From JADJOM01 sp046327715 (lineage in GTDB: Bacteria; Gemmatimonadota; Gemmatimonadetes; Gemmatimonadales; GWC2-71-9), in NCBI GenBank assembly GCA_046327715.1, contig JAXLXY010000006.1:186001-250000 (forward strand): DNA of 64,000 nt, given 5' to 3'. The position numbers were made by a program, and so were the translations under genes. The notes beneath the pieces are model-generated. The model ran no database searches. It was not told the origin of the DNA and saw only the letters and a program-made list of their open reading frames with translations. Positions 27,526 through 35,423 of this stretch are shown here, piece by piece. Position 1 is the first letter of the stretch. The number at the start of each line of letters is the position of its first letter.

Positions 27526-28647
27526 ATGAAGCACACCCTTTCCCCGCGCCTGGTGCTGCTGGCGGCCCTGCTGGGCGGAACGGCCTCGGGCCTCGCGGCC
27601 CAGGCCGGGACCAAGCAGGACAACACGGCCTACGGCACCACGGCCGCGGAGTTCATGCTCCTCGGCGCCGGCGCCCGGGGCACCGCCCTCGGCGGTGCCT
27701 ACGCCGCCGTCGCGAACGACGCGAGCGCCCTGTACTACAACCCGGCCGGTGCGGCCCTTATGACGCGCCCCGGCATGGTCATCGGCACCTACGACTACAT
27801 CGCGGACACCCGCTACAGCTGGGGCGGCGTCGCCTTCCCCTTCGATGGCGGCTCCAAGACGGTCGGCTTCCAGCTCGGCACCTTCGGGTTCAAGGACCAG
27901 CCGGTGTACACGGTCGAGGATCCCGAGGGCAACGGCGCCACCTACGACGTGAGCGAGACCTTCCTGGGCGCCACCTTCGCCCAGAACTTCTCGGACCGCT
28001 TCTCCGCGGGCCTCACGGCCAAGTTCATCAGCGACAACCTCGGCGACGCCAGCGGCAAGGCGTTCGCCGTGGACTTCGGCACCAACTTCCACGCGGCGCT
28101 CAACGGGCACCCCGTGAAGTTCTCGTTCGTGCTGGCCAACCTCGGCACCAACATCTCGTACAGCGGGAACGCGCTCAACAGCGGCACCCCGCGCGAGCCG
28201 CTGCCGGGCGAGGACGACGTGCCGGGCATCCCGCAGCCCACCCGGTTCCGGACCAAGGCCTTCCCGCTCCCGACCACCTTCCGGGTCGGCCTGGCCTATG
28301 ACCTCCTGACCGGCAGCAGCAACCGGCTGACGTTCCTGAGCGACTTCAACCAGCCGAACAACAGCAAGGCCGGCTTCTCGGCCGGCGCGGAGTGGAGCAG
28401 CCGCAACCTCGGCGGGTCGAACTTCTCGGCCGCGCTGCGGGGCAGCTACAGCTACTCGGCGGCGAACAATCAGAGCCCGACCACCCTGCCGACCGCGATG
28501 AACGACGAGGAGAACCTGCAGGGCCTCGCGGCGGGTGGCGGCATCGGGTACGCGATGGGGAACTTCAACCTCAACGTGGACTACGCGTTCAAGTACATGG
28601 GCATTCTCGGCCCGACGCACTTCGTCAGCTTCGGGCTCGGCTGGTAA
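27526..28647 (+). CDS. porV: PorV/PorQ-family outer membrane protein
   Basis: FadL-like outer-membrane barrel of 373 residues. Signal peptide ends SGLAA with mature Gln 26. Then the PorV/UPF0164 signature: AAEFMLLGAGARGTALGGAY followed by NDASALYYNPAGAAL, and a barrel ending HFVSFGLGW. In type IX secretion PorV escorts substrates from the SprA/Sov translocon to the attachment complex. It lies directly after the sorting-domain protein, with AGGAG 10 bases before the ATG, consistent with a chaperone-substrate pair. The family also has members with other roles, so the symbol is tentative. Confidence 0.82.
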   Translation: MKHTLSPRLVLLAALLGGTASGLAAQAGTKQDNTAYGTTAAEFMLLGAGARGTALGGAYAAVANDASALYYNPAGAALMTRPGMVIGTYDYIADTRYSWGGVAFPFDGGSKTVGFQLGTFGFKDQPVYTVEDPEGNGATYDVSETFLGATFAQNFSDRFSAGLTAKFISDNLGDASGKAFAVDFGTNFHAALNGHPVKFSFVLANLGTNISYSGNALNSGTPREPLPGEDDVPGIPQPTRFRTKAFPLPTTFRVGLAYDLLTGSSNRLTFLSDFNQPNNSKAGFSAGAEWSSRNLGGSNFSAALRGSYSYSAANNQSPTTLPTAMNDEENLQGLAAGGGIGYAMGNFNLNVDYAFKYMGILGPTHFVSFGLGW

Positions 28648-28657
28648 CGGCAGGCAG

Positions 28658-28706
28658 GGCGGGAGACCCTCCCGCCCGGTGGGGCGGGCCGCGAGGCCCG
28701 CTCCAC
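28658..28706 (+). other. intercistronic GC hairpins 3 and 4
   Basis: Two adjacent hairpins separate porV and the GWxTD gene: GGGCGGGA / TCCCGCCC with a 5-base loop, then GTGGGGCGGGCC / GGCCCGCTCCAC (28679-28706), a 12-bp stem with one G-T pair and a GCGA tetraloop. No T tract, so they may process, stabilise or attenuate the operon mRNA rather than end it. Confidence 0.6.
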
Positions 28707-28721
28707 GGAACAAGGAATCGA

Positions 28722-30182
28722 ATGCGACGTTGGAATGGTGTGGTGACGCTCCTTGGCCTCCTGGCTGCCGTGCCAGTGGGCGCCATGGCCCAGGGCGGAT
28801 CGGCGATCGAGGTCCGGGCCCTGCGGTTTTACCGGGCCGACAGCAAGCAGACGCTGGTCCAGGCGTTCGTGGAAGTACCGTACGCCCTGCTCGAAGCAAC
28901 CACCGGCACCGCGGCCGGCGACCTCAAGTACGGGGTCGACGTCGCGGTGACCGACCAGGGGGGCGTGCAGCTGGAGCAGGCGTCGTGGCCAGGCCGGGCC
29001 GCGGCCAGCCTCCGGCAGGCGGGGGCCTCAAAGCTCGAGATCCTGGACTTCGCCGTTCCCGCCGGACGGTACACCATCACCGTCACGGTGACCGACTCGG
29101 TCTCGGGGCGCCACTTCACCAGCAGCGCCACGGTCGAGGGATGGAGCAGCGCTCCCCGGGCCTCCGACCTCATGCTCTCGCCGAGCATGCGGCTGGCCAC
29201 CGGGGACGACACCATGCCGAAGCTCGGGGAGCTGCGCCGGGGCAACACGCTGGTCACCCCGGTGGTCCGCCTCAGGCTGACGCCAGTCCGGACCAAGGCG
29301 TTTTACCTGGTCGAGGCCTACGCGCCGACACCGGATTCCGGCACGATGCAGGTCCGGCTGGAAGACTCAACCGGAAAGAGCCTCGTCACCACCCGCCCGG
29401 CCCGCGTGACCATCAGCAGCGGCGGCGCGGTGCTCAAGGGACAGCTGGACCTCGCCGGCCTGCCGGCAGGGCGGTACCGGTTCGTCGTCACGATCGACGT
29501 GGGTGGCACCCATGAAGAACGGGTCGACGAACTGGTGATGGCGGACTTCGAGGAGACCATGCAGCGCGAGGAGGCCCGCCTCGCCGCGCTCCGGGAAACC
29601 GACGAAGGCTATTTCAGTGTGATGAACGACGCGCAGATCGACGAGGCGCAAGCCCCACTCGAGTACCTGACGAGCCGGGACTCGCTCAAGGTCTACACCA
29701 AGGACCTGACCCTCGACGCCAAGCGCCGCTTCATGGTGAAGTTCTGGACCGATCGCGACCCGACGCCAGGGACGCCGCGGAACGAAGCCCGGGAACGCTT
29801 CTACCAGCTGATCGACCAGGCGAACAAGACATTCGCCGAGGGCGGGCGCAGCCGGACCCCGGGATGGAAGACGGACCGCGGACGGGTGTTCGTGAAATAC
29901 GGGGAGCCGCTCGACCGGCTGGACCGACGGACGTCGACCGGCAGTGCCCCGCCGTACCAGGTGTGGCGATACCAGCGCGGCAAGGAGCTGTACTACATCT
30001 TTGCCGACCGGACCGGCTTCGGGGGCTACAAGCTGATCGCCACCAACGATCTCAAGGAAACGCAGCGGCCCGGCTACGACGAGATTCTCGGGCACGAGGC
30101 GCTCCAGGACATCAGCCGCTGGCTGGGGATCGACCTGTTCCGGGAAGGGGCCGGGCGCAGCACCACCAGCCCCGACCAGTAA
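28722..30182 (+). CDS. GWxTD-domain exported protein
   Basis: Exported protein of 486 residues. The signal peptide ends GAMA with mature Gln 24. The N-terminal two thirds are beta-rich and resemble extracellular sandwich domains. The C-terminal third holds the GWxTD domain, seen as SRTPGWKTDRGRVFVKYGEP followed by YQVWRYQRGKELYYIF. The family is common in Gemmatimonadota and Acidobacteriota and its function is not known. Its position between PorV and a lipoprotein in one operon suggests an envelope role linked to the secreted protein. The start follows a weak AAGGAA site. Confidence 0.82.
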   Translation: MRRWNGVVTLLGLLAAVPVGAMAQGGSAIEVRALRFYRADSKQTLVQAFVEVPYALLEATTGTAAGDLKYGVDVAVTDQGGVQLEQASWPGRAAASLRQAGASKLEILDFAVPAGRYTITVTVTDSVSGRHFTSSATVEGWSSAPRASDLMLSPSMRLATGDDTMPKLGELRRGNTLVTPVVRLRLTPVRTKAFYLVEAYAPTPDSGTMQVRLEDSTGKSLVTTRPARVTISSGGAVLKGQLDLAGLPAGRYRFVVTIDVGGTHEERVDELVMADFEETMQREEARLAALRETDEGYFSVMNDAQIDEAQAPLEYLTSRDSLKVYTKDLTLDAKRRFMVKFWTDRDPTPGTPRNEARERFYQLIDQANKTFAEGGRSRTPGWKTDRGRVFVKYGEPLDRLDRRTSTGSAPPYQVWRYQRGKELYYIFADRTGFGGYKLIATNDLKETQRPGYDEILGHEALQDISRWLGIDLFREGAGRSTTSPDQ

Positions 30183-30259
30183 CCAACGCAGGATCACGGC
30201 AGGACCCGTTCCAGGCGAGCGGTGCTCAAGTTTCCGACTTCTGAATGAGGTAGACAGTC

Positions 30260-31600
30260 ATGAACCGTGTGACACGTGGTACGGTCGTGCTCGCTGCCGC
30301 GCTGGCCGCGCTCTCCTGCAAGGGCGATCCGACCGATTCACTCCGGAACGGCGTGGACAAACTGGTCGCGAACCCCAGCGCCATCTTCCTGCGCCCCGAT
30401 TCCACCAAGGGCATCATCGTCGAGGCCCTCGACGAGCAGGGCAATCGCCTCGCGACGGACTTCAAGATCGCGGCCAACCCCACCGGGGCGACCCTGGTCG
30501 AGGACACCACCTACAACATCGTGTACGATGTGGACGGCAACGCCAAGCGTCCCTCGCCCTGGACCCGCGCCCGCTACGAGGTGACGGCGACCTCGCAGTT
30601 CGGGAGCACCAGCTTCACCATCAACGCCGGCGGCAAGTCGCTCGTGATCCCGGTCCGGATCCTGCCCGACACCGCCACGAGCATCACGCTGTCCAACGCG
30701 GCGCCGAACCTCGGCGACACCGTCATCGCCACCGCGGGCGCGGGCTTCAAGTTCACCCCCGCCAGTGCTGCCTCCGTCAGCGGCGCCACGGTGGTGACCC
30801 TCGGGATCAACGCCGACAGCACCCAGCTCAGCTTCCTCTCCGGGCCGAGCGCCAACGGTGCCCTGACGGTCAACAACATGATGATCTCGTACGGTGACGT
30901 GGGTGGGTACGTGGCCAACTCCGGCAACGTGACCTTCACCACTCCGGCGATCGCCAGCGTGGCCGCCACCTTCTCGTCGGCCACCCCGGCCGCTGGCGCC
31001 GCGCTCACGATCACCCTGCCGGCCGGCTACAAGTTCGTCAGCGGCGGCGACGTGACCTTCGGCGGCCTCGAGGGCTACGGCACCGCCGTCGCCCCGGACA
31101 GCAGCTCGGTCACCACGATTCCGCCGCCGGGCTTCACCGGCGCCCCGGACCTGGCCAATATCGCGCTCGACTTCCTGCTCGGCGCCCCGATCAGCGTCCC
31201 GACCGCGTCGAACGTGACCGTCGGCGCCGGTCTGGCCGGCACCGATGATCCCAACACCGCCCCGGCCCTGCCGATCCCGGCCTCGGGCACCTCGGTCACG
31301 GTGTACGACAACGGCGATCCGTTCGACGGCGCCGTGGCTGGTGCGGACCGGGTCTACGCCGTCACCGTCGGCGCCCCCACCACGCTGCAGTTCAACCTGA
31401 ACTGGAGCAACGACGCCGACATCGACATCCTCGCCGTCGACGGCGCGCTCGCCGGCTTCACCTGCAACTTCGGCGGTGCCACTGGCGCCCAGCCGGAGAA
31501 CATGACCTGCACCGTGCCGGCTGGCACCACGTACATCCTGGCCGACCTCTACGCGGGCACCGCCCCGGGCGTCATCCGCTGGACCATTACCCAGCCGTAG
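30260..31600 (+). CDS. putative surface lipoprotein
   Basis: No family recognised. A 446-residue protein with a lipoprotein signal peptide, lipobox LAALSC with Cys 20. The mature part is rich in Thr, Ser, Ala and Gly, has few charged residues and a repetitive beta-strand pattern, as in Ig-like or pre-peptidase C-terminal domains; the end (FNLNWSNDADIDILAVDG, then TTYILADLYAGTAPGVIRW) looks like a PPC-type domain. Last gene of the operon, 77 bases after the GWxTD gene and 30 bases before a strong terminator. Possibly a surface-exposed partner of the receptor in place of SusD, which is speculation. Confidence 0.65.
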   Translation: MNRVTRGTVVLAAALAALSCKGDPTDSLRNGVDKLVANPSAIFLRPDSTKGIIVEALDEQGNRLATDFKIAANPTGATLVEDTTYNIVYDVDGNAKRPSPWTRARYEVTATSQFGSTSFTINAGGKSLVIPVRILPDTATSITLSNAAPNLGDTVIATAGAGFKFTPASAASVSGATVVTLGINADSTQLSFLSGPSANGALTVNNMMISYGDVGGYVANSGNVTFTTPAIASVAATFSSATPAAGAALTITLPAGYKFVSGGDVTFGGLEGYGTAVAPDSSSVTTIPPPGFTGAPDLANIALDFLLGAPISVPTASNVTVGAGLAGTDDPNTAPALPIPASGTSVTVYDNGDPFDGAVAGADRVYAVTVGAPTTLQFNLNWSNDADIDILAVDGALAGFTCNFGGATGAQPENMTCTVPAGTTYILADLYAGTAPGVIRWTITQP

Positions 31601-31630
31601 TCTGAGCGCTGCCCTTCCGGGTCGTGCCCA

Positions 31631-31674
31631 ACAGACAGCCCCCGCCAGCGATGCTGGCGGGGGCCGTCTGTTTT
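31631..31674 (+). terminator. rho-independent terminator of the surface operon
   Basis: A 19-bp stem with one mismatch, inner arms CCCCCGCCAGC / GCTGGCGGGGG and outer arms ACAGAC / GTCTGT, loop GAT, followed by TTTT. Best terminator in the window. Confidence 0.92.
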
Positions 31675-31918
31675 CCAGCGCATGTCGTCCCTGCCACGGG
31701 CACGGCGACGGGCACGAGCCCGCCACGCTCGCAGTGTACGGACTGATCGTCCTGAGCGCGGGGGCACGGTCAGCCGGTCTCACCTGGTGGCCCAGCGCCC
31801 GGCATCGCACGGCCGCCGTGCGTGGCGCCCTGGCGCTTCACAGCAGGGAGTGGGCTCGGGGCCCTGCCACGGTGCCCGGTGAACCGCCGCCTTCGCCTTC
31901 CACCGTGGGGGCAACACC

Positions 31919-31952
31919 GCGGGCCCGGATCCGAACAAGGACCCGGGCCCGC
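31919..31952 (-). terminator. hairpin downstream of the arylsulfotransferase gene
   Basis: A 14-bp stem with one mismatch, GCGGGCCCGGATCC / GGACCCGGGCCCGC, loop GAACAA, 18 bases past the stop of the minus-strand gene. No T tract. The rest of the 370-base gap from 31601 to 31970 holds only the plus-strand terminator at 31631; no gene is seen. Confidence 0.55.
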
Positions 31953-31970
31953 AATGATCCCAGGAGGGCC

Positions 31971-33368
31971 CTACCGGTGTTCCGGGCCGCTGGCGGGGTA
32001 GTACAGTGAGGTGAGCCGCTGGGCGCGGAAGACGTAGGTTCCGTTGATGCCGCTCAACTCCCAGGCCCGGTTGCCGTCCCCGTCCACCTCGACCACGCGC
32101 CCGGCAGGACCGAAGGTCACCAACGCGCCGCCGTTCGACAGGACCTGGGTGGCGCCACCAACCGCGGAAAAGGTGGTGGGTGAATCGATGAATTCCCAAT
32201 CCATGGTGGCCGTCATCGCGACGGTGTCGAGCGTATATCGGACCAGCCGGCTGGGAATCTGGGTCCCGTTGTCCAGGAACTGCAGGTGGTCCTGGCCGAC
32301 CACCCGCAGCCCGTGCTGGCGCTGGAAGGACCCCTTGGTGTCATTGAGGATCGTGAACTGGCTGGAGGGTCCACCGAAGCGCCAGACGATATTGCCGGTA
32401 GCGGTGTCGATCTTCACGATCTCGTCGAGGCTCCGGAACGAGACGAGGGGCAGGCCGTCGGCATCCATCTCGATGGCATTGCCATGGGTGAAGTTGACGG
32501 CCAGGCCGGTGAGCAGGCTGGGGTCACTCTCATCGAAAGACAGGTGATCGATCGACCGCCACTGGAACACCAGCTGGCCGGAGGGATCGAGGTGCTGTAC
32601 CACGGTGCTGGTCACGCGAGCAGTATCGATGCCGCCATAGGCGGTGAGGTCCTCGATCGTCTCCTCATCACACATGATCCAGACGTCCCCGCTGGCCTGC
32701 ACCAGCACGTCGTGAAACCGCGTCTTGTAGCCGACACAGGCGAGCCGACCGGTCTCCTCTCCCAGTACGTTGTGCACGTAGTAGCCCGAGGAGTCGGCAG
32801 CGCTCAACCAGGTGTAGGAGCCATCGGGTTGCCCGGTCCATGACCCCAGCACGCCCCCGGGGCGGAAACGGTACCAGACCACCTTCCCCAGATTGTCGAT
32901 GATCACGGGGCCGTTCGGCAGGCTGAGCAAGAGGTAACCAGGCAGGGTATCCGTGCCTACCGTGCCGATCGTGGGGACCCAGGCCGGGAGCGAGCCGCTG
33001 GCAAACGCGAGCGTGTCGACCGGGCGGGGCTGCCTTCCCTTCCGCTCCAGAACCACCTCCAGGGAGTACGCAGAGGCGGTGTCGAGTCCGAGCACGGGCA
33101 CCGTCAGCGTCGAATCGGCAAGGAAGGGATAGGACGGCGTGCGCTGCGGGGGCGCGCTGTCGTGCCAGAACCGCACATGGACGCTGTCATAGCCGACCGC
33201 GGTGAGCGTCACGGTGGCGCTGATGGCGTTGTTCGAGTTTGCCGCCACGCTGGCACCGACGAACCGCGGTGGCATGGATGGCTTGGTCGAATCCTCGGAA
33301 TCGCAGGCGAGGGAAGCAGCCACCAGCAGGGCCGCCACCGGCGCAAGGCGGGGCAACGACAGGCGCAT
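31971..33368 (-). CDS. arylsulfotransferase (ASST)-family lipoprotein
   Basis: Exported lipoprotein of 465 residues with lipobox AASLAC. After an Ig-like N-terminal part it carries the ASST beta-propeller pattern: FHDVLVQASGDVWIM, FTHGNAIEMDADGLPLVSFR, VKIDTATGNIVWRFGG and FQRQHGLRVV, with the His residues expected near the active site. True aryl sulfotransferases move sulfate between phenols in the periplasm; many bacterial homologues are uncharacterised, so activity is uncertain. The start at 33368 is set by the lipoprotein signal; sequence further upstream in frame is not protein-like. Downstream of the ABC exporter gene on the same strand, 151 bases apart. Confidence 0.72.
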   Translation of the reverse strand: MRLSLPRLAPVAALLVAASLACDSEDSTKPSMPPRFVGASVAANSNNAISATVTLTAVGYDSVHVRFWHDSAPPQRTPSYPFLADSTLTVPVLGLDTASAYSLEVVLERKGRQPRPVDTLAFASGSLPAWVPTIGTVGTDTLPGYLLLSLPNGPVIIDNLGKVVWYRFRPGGVLGSWTGQPDGSYTWLSAADSSGYYVHNVLGEETGRLACVGYKTRFHDVLVQASGDVWIMCDEETIEDLTAYGGIDTARVTSTVVQHLDPSGQLVFQWRSIDHLSFDESDPSLLTGLAVNFTHGNAIEMDADGLPLVSFRSLDEIVKIDTATGNIVWRFGGPSSQFTILNDTKGSFQRQHGLRVVGQDHLQFLDNGTQIPSRLVRYTLDTVAMTATMDWEFIDSPTTFSAVGGATQVLSNGGALVTFGPAGRVVEVDGDGNRAWELSGINGTYVFRAQRLTSLYYPASGPEHR

Positions 33369-33519
33369 GAGACCGTCTGGGCTGGGAATCGAAGGGGGAA
33401 GCCGGACGAAGGTTAAGGCTACCACCGAAGGCCGCCCCTTTCCAGAGGTCCGGCATGGCCTCCATGGCAGTATTCCCACGGCCACTCGTGGTGGCCCCAG
33501 CGGCCTGTAGCGAAACGAC

Positions 33520-35319
33520 CTATCGGAGCACCGCCCCGGGGTCGTCCTCCCGGAACTGGTGCTGGTACAGCCGGGCATAGAGCCCGCCCTGGGCCAGCAG
33601 CTCGGCGTGATTTCCCTGCTCCACGATACGGCCGTGGTCCATGACCACCAGCCGGTCCGCCCGGCGCACCGTGGAGAGCCGGTGGGCGATGATCAGGGTG
33701 GAACGCCCCACCAGCAGGCGCTCCAGCGCATCCTCGATCAGGCGCTCGCTCTCGGTGTCGAGGCTGCTCGTGGCCTCGTCCAGCACCAGGACCCGGGGAT
33801 CCTTGAGGATGGCCCGCGCGATGGCGATCCGCTGCCGCTGCCCGCCGGAGAGCTTCACGCCCCGCTCGCCGACGAGCGTGTCATACCCCTGCGGCAGCCG
33901 CTCGATGAACTCGTGGGCGTGGGCGGCCCGGGCCGCCGCTTCGATATCCGCAATGCTCGCCTCCGGCCGGGCGTAGGCGATGTTCTCCCGGATGCTCCCG
34001 CTGAAGAGGGCCGGCTCCTGGGGCACCAGGCCGATGCTGCGGCGGAGGTCGGCCAGCGGAATCTCGCGGACGTCCCGGCCGTCGAGGGTCACCCGGCCCT
34101 CGGTCACGTCCCAGAAGCGCGGCAGCAGCGAAACCAGGGTGGTCTTTCCGGCTCCCGAGGGGCCGACCATCGCCACGACCTCCCCGGGGGCCACGGTCAG
34201 CGAGACCCCGCGCAGCGCCCAGCGCTCCTCCGCCCCGGGATGGTACTGGAACCCCACCCCCTCGAGCGTCACCCGACCGGCCGCCGGCTGGGCCAGGGGT
34301 GGGGCGCCCACCGGGTCCTGGATCGCGCTCGGCTGCTCCAGCAGCTCGAACACCCGCTCGGCCGCCCCGATCGACTCCTGGTAGTTGCTGAAGAACGACA
34401 CCAGCGAGGCGACGGCGCCGGCGATCATGATGGTGTAGATCATGAACGTAAAGAGGGTGCCCGGGGTGAGCTGGCCGTCGAGCACCAGCCGACCCCCCTG
34501 CCACAGCACCACCACGATGGCCGTGAAGGTGGCCAGGGTGATGACCCCGAAGAACACCCCCCGGACCCTGGCCCGGACCAGGGCTGCGGCCACCGCCTCC
34601 TGGATGCGCTCGGCATACCGGCGGCGCTCGTGGTCTTCCTGCACGAAGCTCTGCACCGTCCGGATCTGCCCCAGCGCCTCCTCGGCCACCGCGGTGGCGT
34701 CGGCCACGCGGTCCTGCACCCCGGTGCTCATCCGCCGCAGCCGGCGCCCGAAGAAGATGATGGCCCCGACCGCGATCGGCACCGCGGCGAGCGACGTCAG
34801 GGTGAGCTGCGGCTGCACGATGATGAGCATCGTGATGCCGCCCACCAGCGTGAGCAACTGGCGGCTGAACTCCGCCACCTGGTGGCTCACCGTCCCCTGC
34901 AGCAGGCCGATGTCGGTGGTCAGCCGGCTCACCAGCTCACCGGTGCGGCGCTCGGCGAAGAAGCCCACCGGGAAGTCGAGCAGCCGGTTGTAGAGGGCGG
35001 TGCGCAACCCGGCGATGGCCCGCTCGCCGGTGGCGGCCAGCAGGTAGGCCTGTCCGTAATTGAGGGCGGCCTGCGCCAGCACCACCGCCATGAGCTGCAG
35101 CGCCTTCCGGTCGAGCTGTTCCCGCCCGCCCTGGAGGAAGGCGGCGTCGAGCAGCCACCCGGTGAGCCGTGGGAAGGCGAGGCTCGCGGCGGTGCTGGTG
35201 ATCAGGCAGAACACGGCCAGGGCCAGCGCGGCCCGATGTGGCCGGATGAGGGGCAGCAACCGCTTGAGCGCCGTGGGCGAGCGCAGCCGGCGGCGCGGCG
35301 TGGTGGTGGGCGTCGTCAT
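33520..35319 (-). CDS. MsbA-like ABC exporter (fused permease and ATPase)
   Basis: Half-transporter of 599 residues that works as a homodimer in the inner membrane. Six membrane helices fill residues 1-320; the ATPase domain has Walker A GPSGAGKTTL, signature LSGGQRQRIAIARA, Walker B VLVLDEATSSLD and H-loop IAHRLSTV. The sequence is closest in style to MsbA/BmrA lipid and drug exporters; the substrate is unknown. A strong hairpin at 35359 separates it from ctaAB, so it probably has its own promoter. Codon 1 is ATG with GAGGAAAG just before it. Confidence 0.9.
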   Translation of the reverse strand: MTTPTTTPRRRLRSPTALKRLLPLIRPHRAALALAVFCLITSTAASLAFPRLTGWLLDAAFLQGGREQLDRKALQLMAVVLAQAALNYGQAYLLAATGERAIAGLRTALYNRLLDFPVGFFAERRTGELVSRLTTDIGLLQGTVSHQVAEFSRQLLTLVGGITMLIIVQPQLTLTSLAAVPIAVGAIIFFGRRLRRMSTGVQDRVADATAVAEEALGQIRTVQSFVQEDHERRRYAERIQEAVAAALVRARVRGVFFGVITLATFTAIVVVLWQGGRLVLDGQLTPGTLFTFMIYTIMIAGAVASLVSFFSNYQESIGAAERVFELLEQPSAIQDPVGAPPLAQPAAGRVTLEGVGFQYHPGAEERWALRGVSLTVAPGEVVAMVGPSGAGKTTLVSLLPRFWDVTEGRVTLDGRDVREIPLADLRRSIGLVPQEPALFSGSIRENIAYARPEASIADIEAAARAAHAHEFIERLPQGYDTLVGERGVKLSGGQRQRIAIARAILKDPRVLVLDEATSSLDTESERLIEDALERLLVGRSTLIIAHRLSTVRRADRLVVMDHGRIVEQGNHAELLAQGGLYARLYQHQFREDDPGAVLR

Positions 35320-35358
35320 GGAGGAAAGCTACCGGGATTGGCAGGGGGCGAAACGGGG

Positions 35359-35395
35359 CAGGGGGAGCCTGGCCGCTGCGGCCGGGCTCCCCCTG
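35359..35395 (-). terminator. terminator after the ctaA-ctaB gene
   Basis: A 16-bp stem with one G-T pair, CAGGGGGAGCCTGGCC / GGCCGGGCTCCCCCTG, loop GCTGC. On the minus strand it is followed by CCCCGTTT, a short T run. Confidence 0.75.
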
Positions 35396-35423
35396 GAAGC
35401 TGCACTCACCCCGAGGGCAGGTG

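Noticed and set aside
31682..32009. Short plus-strand frames after the surface-operon terminator
   Set aside because: They follow a strong terminator, have no ribosome binding site and are Arg/Ala/Pro-rich, so no gene is called there.
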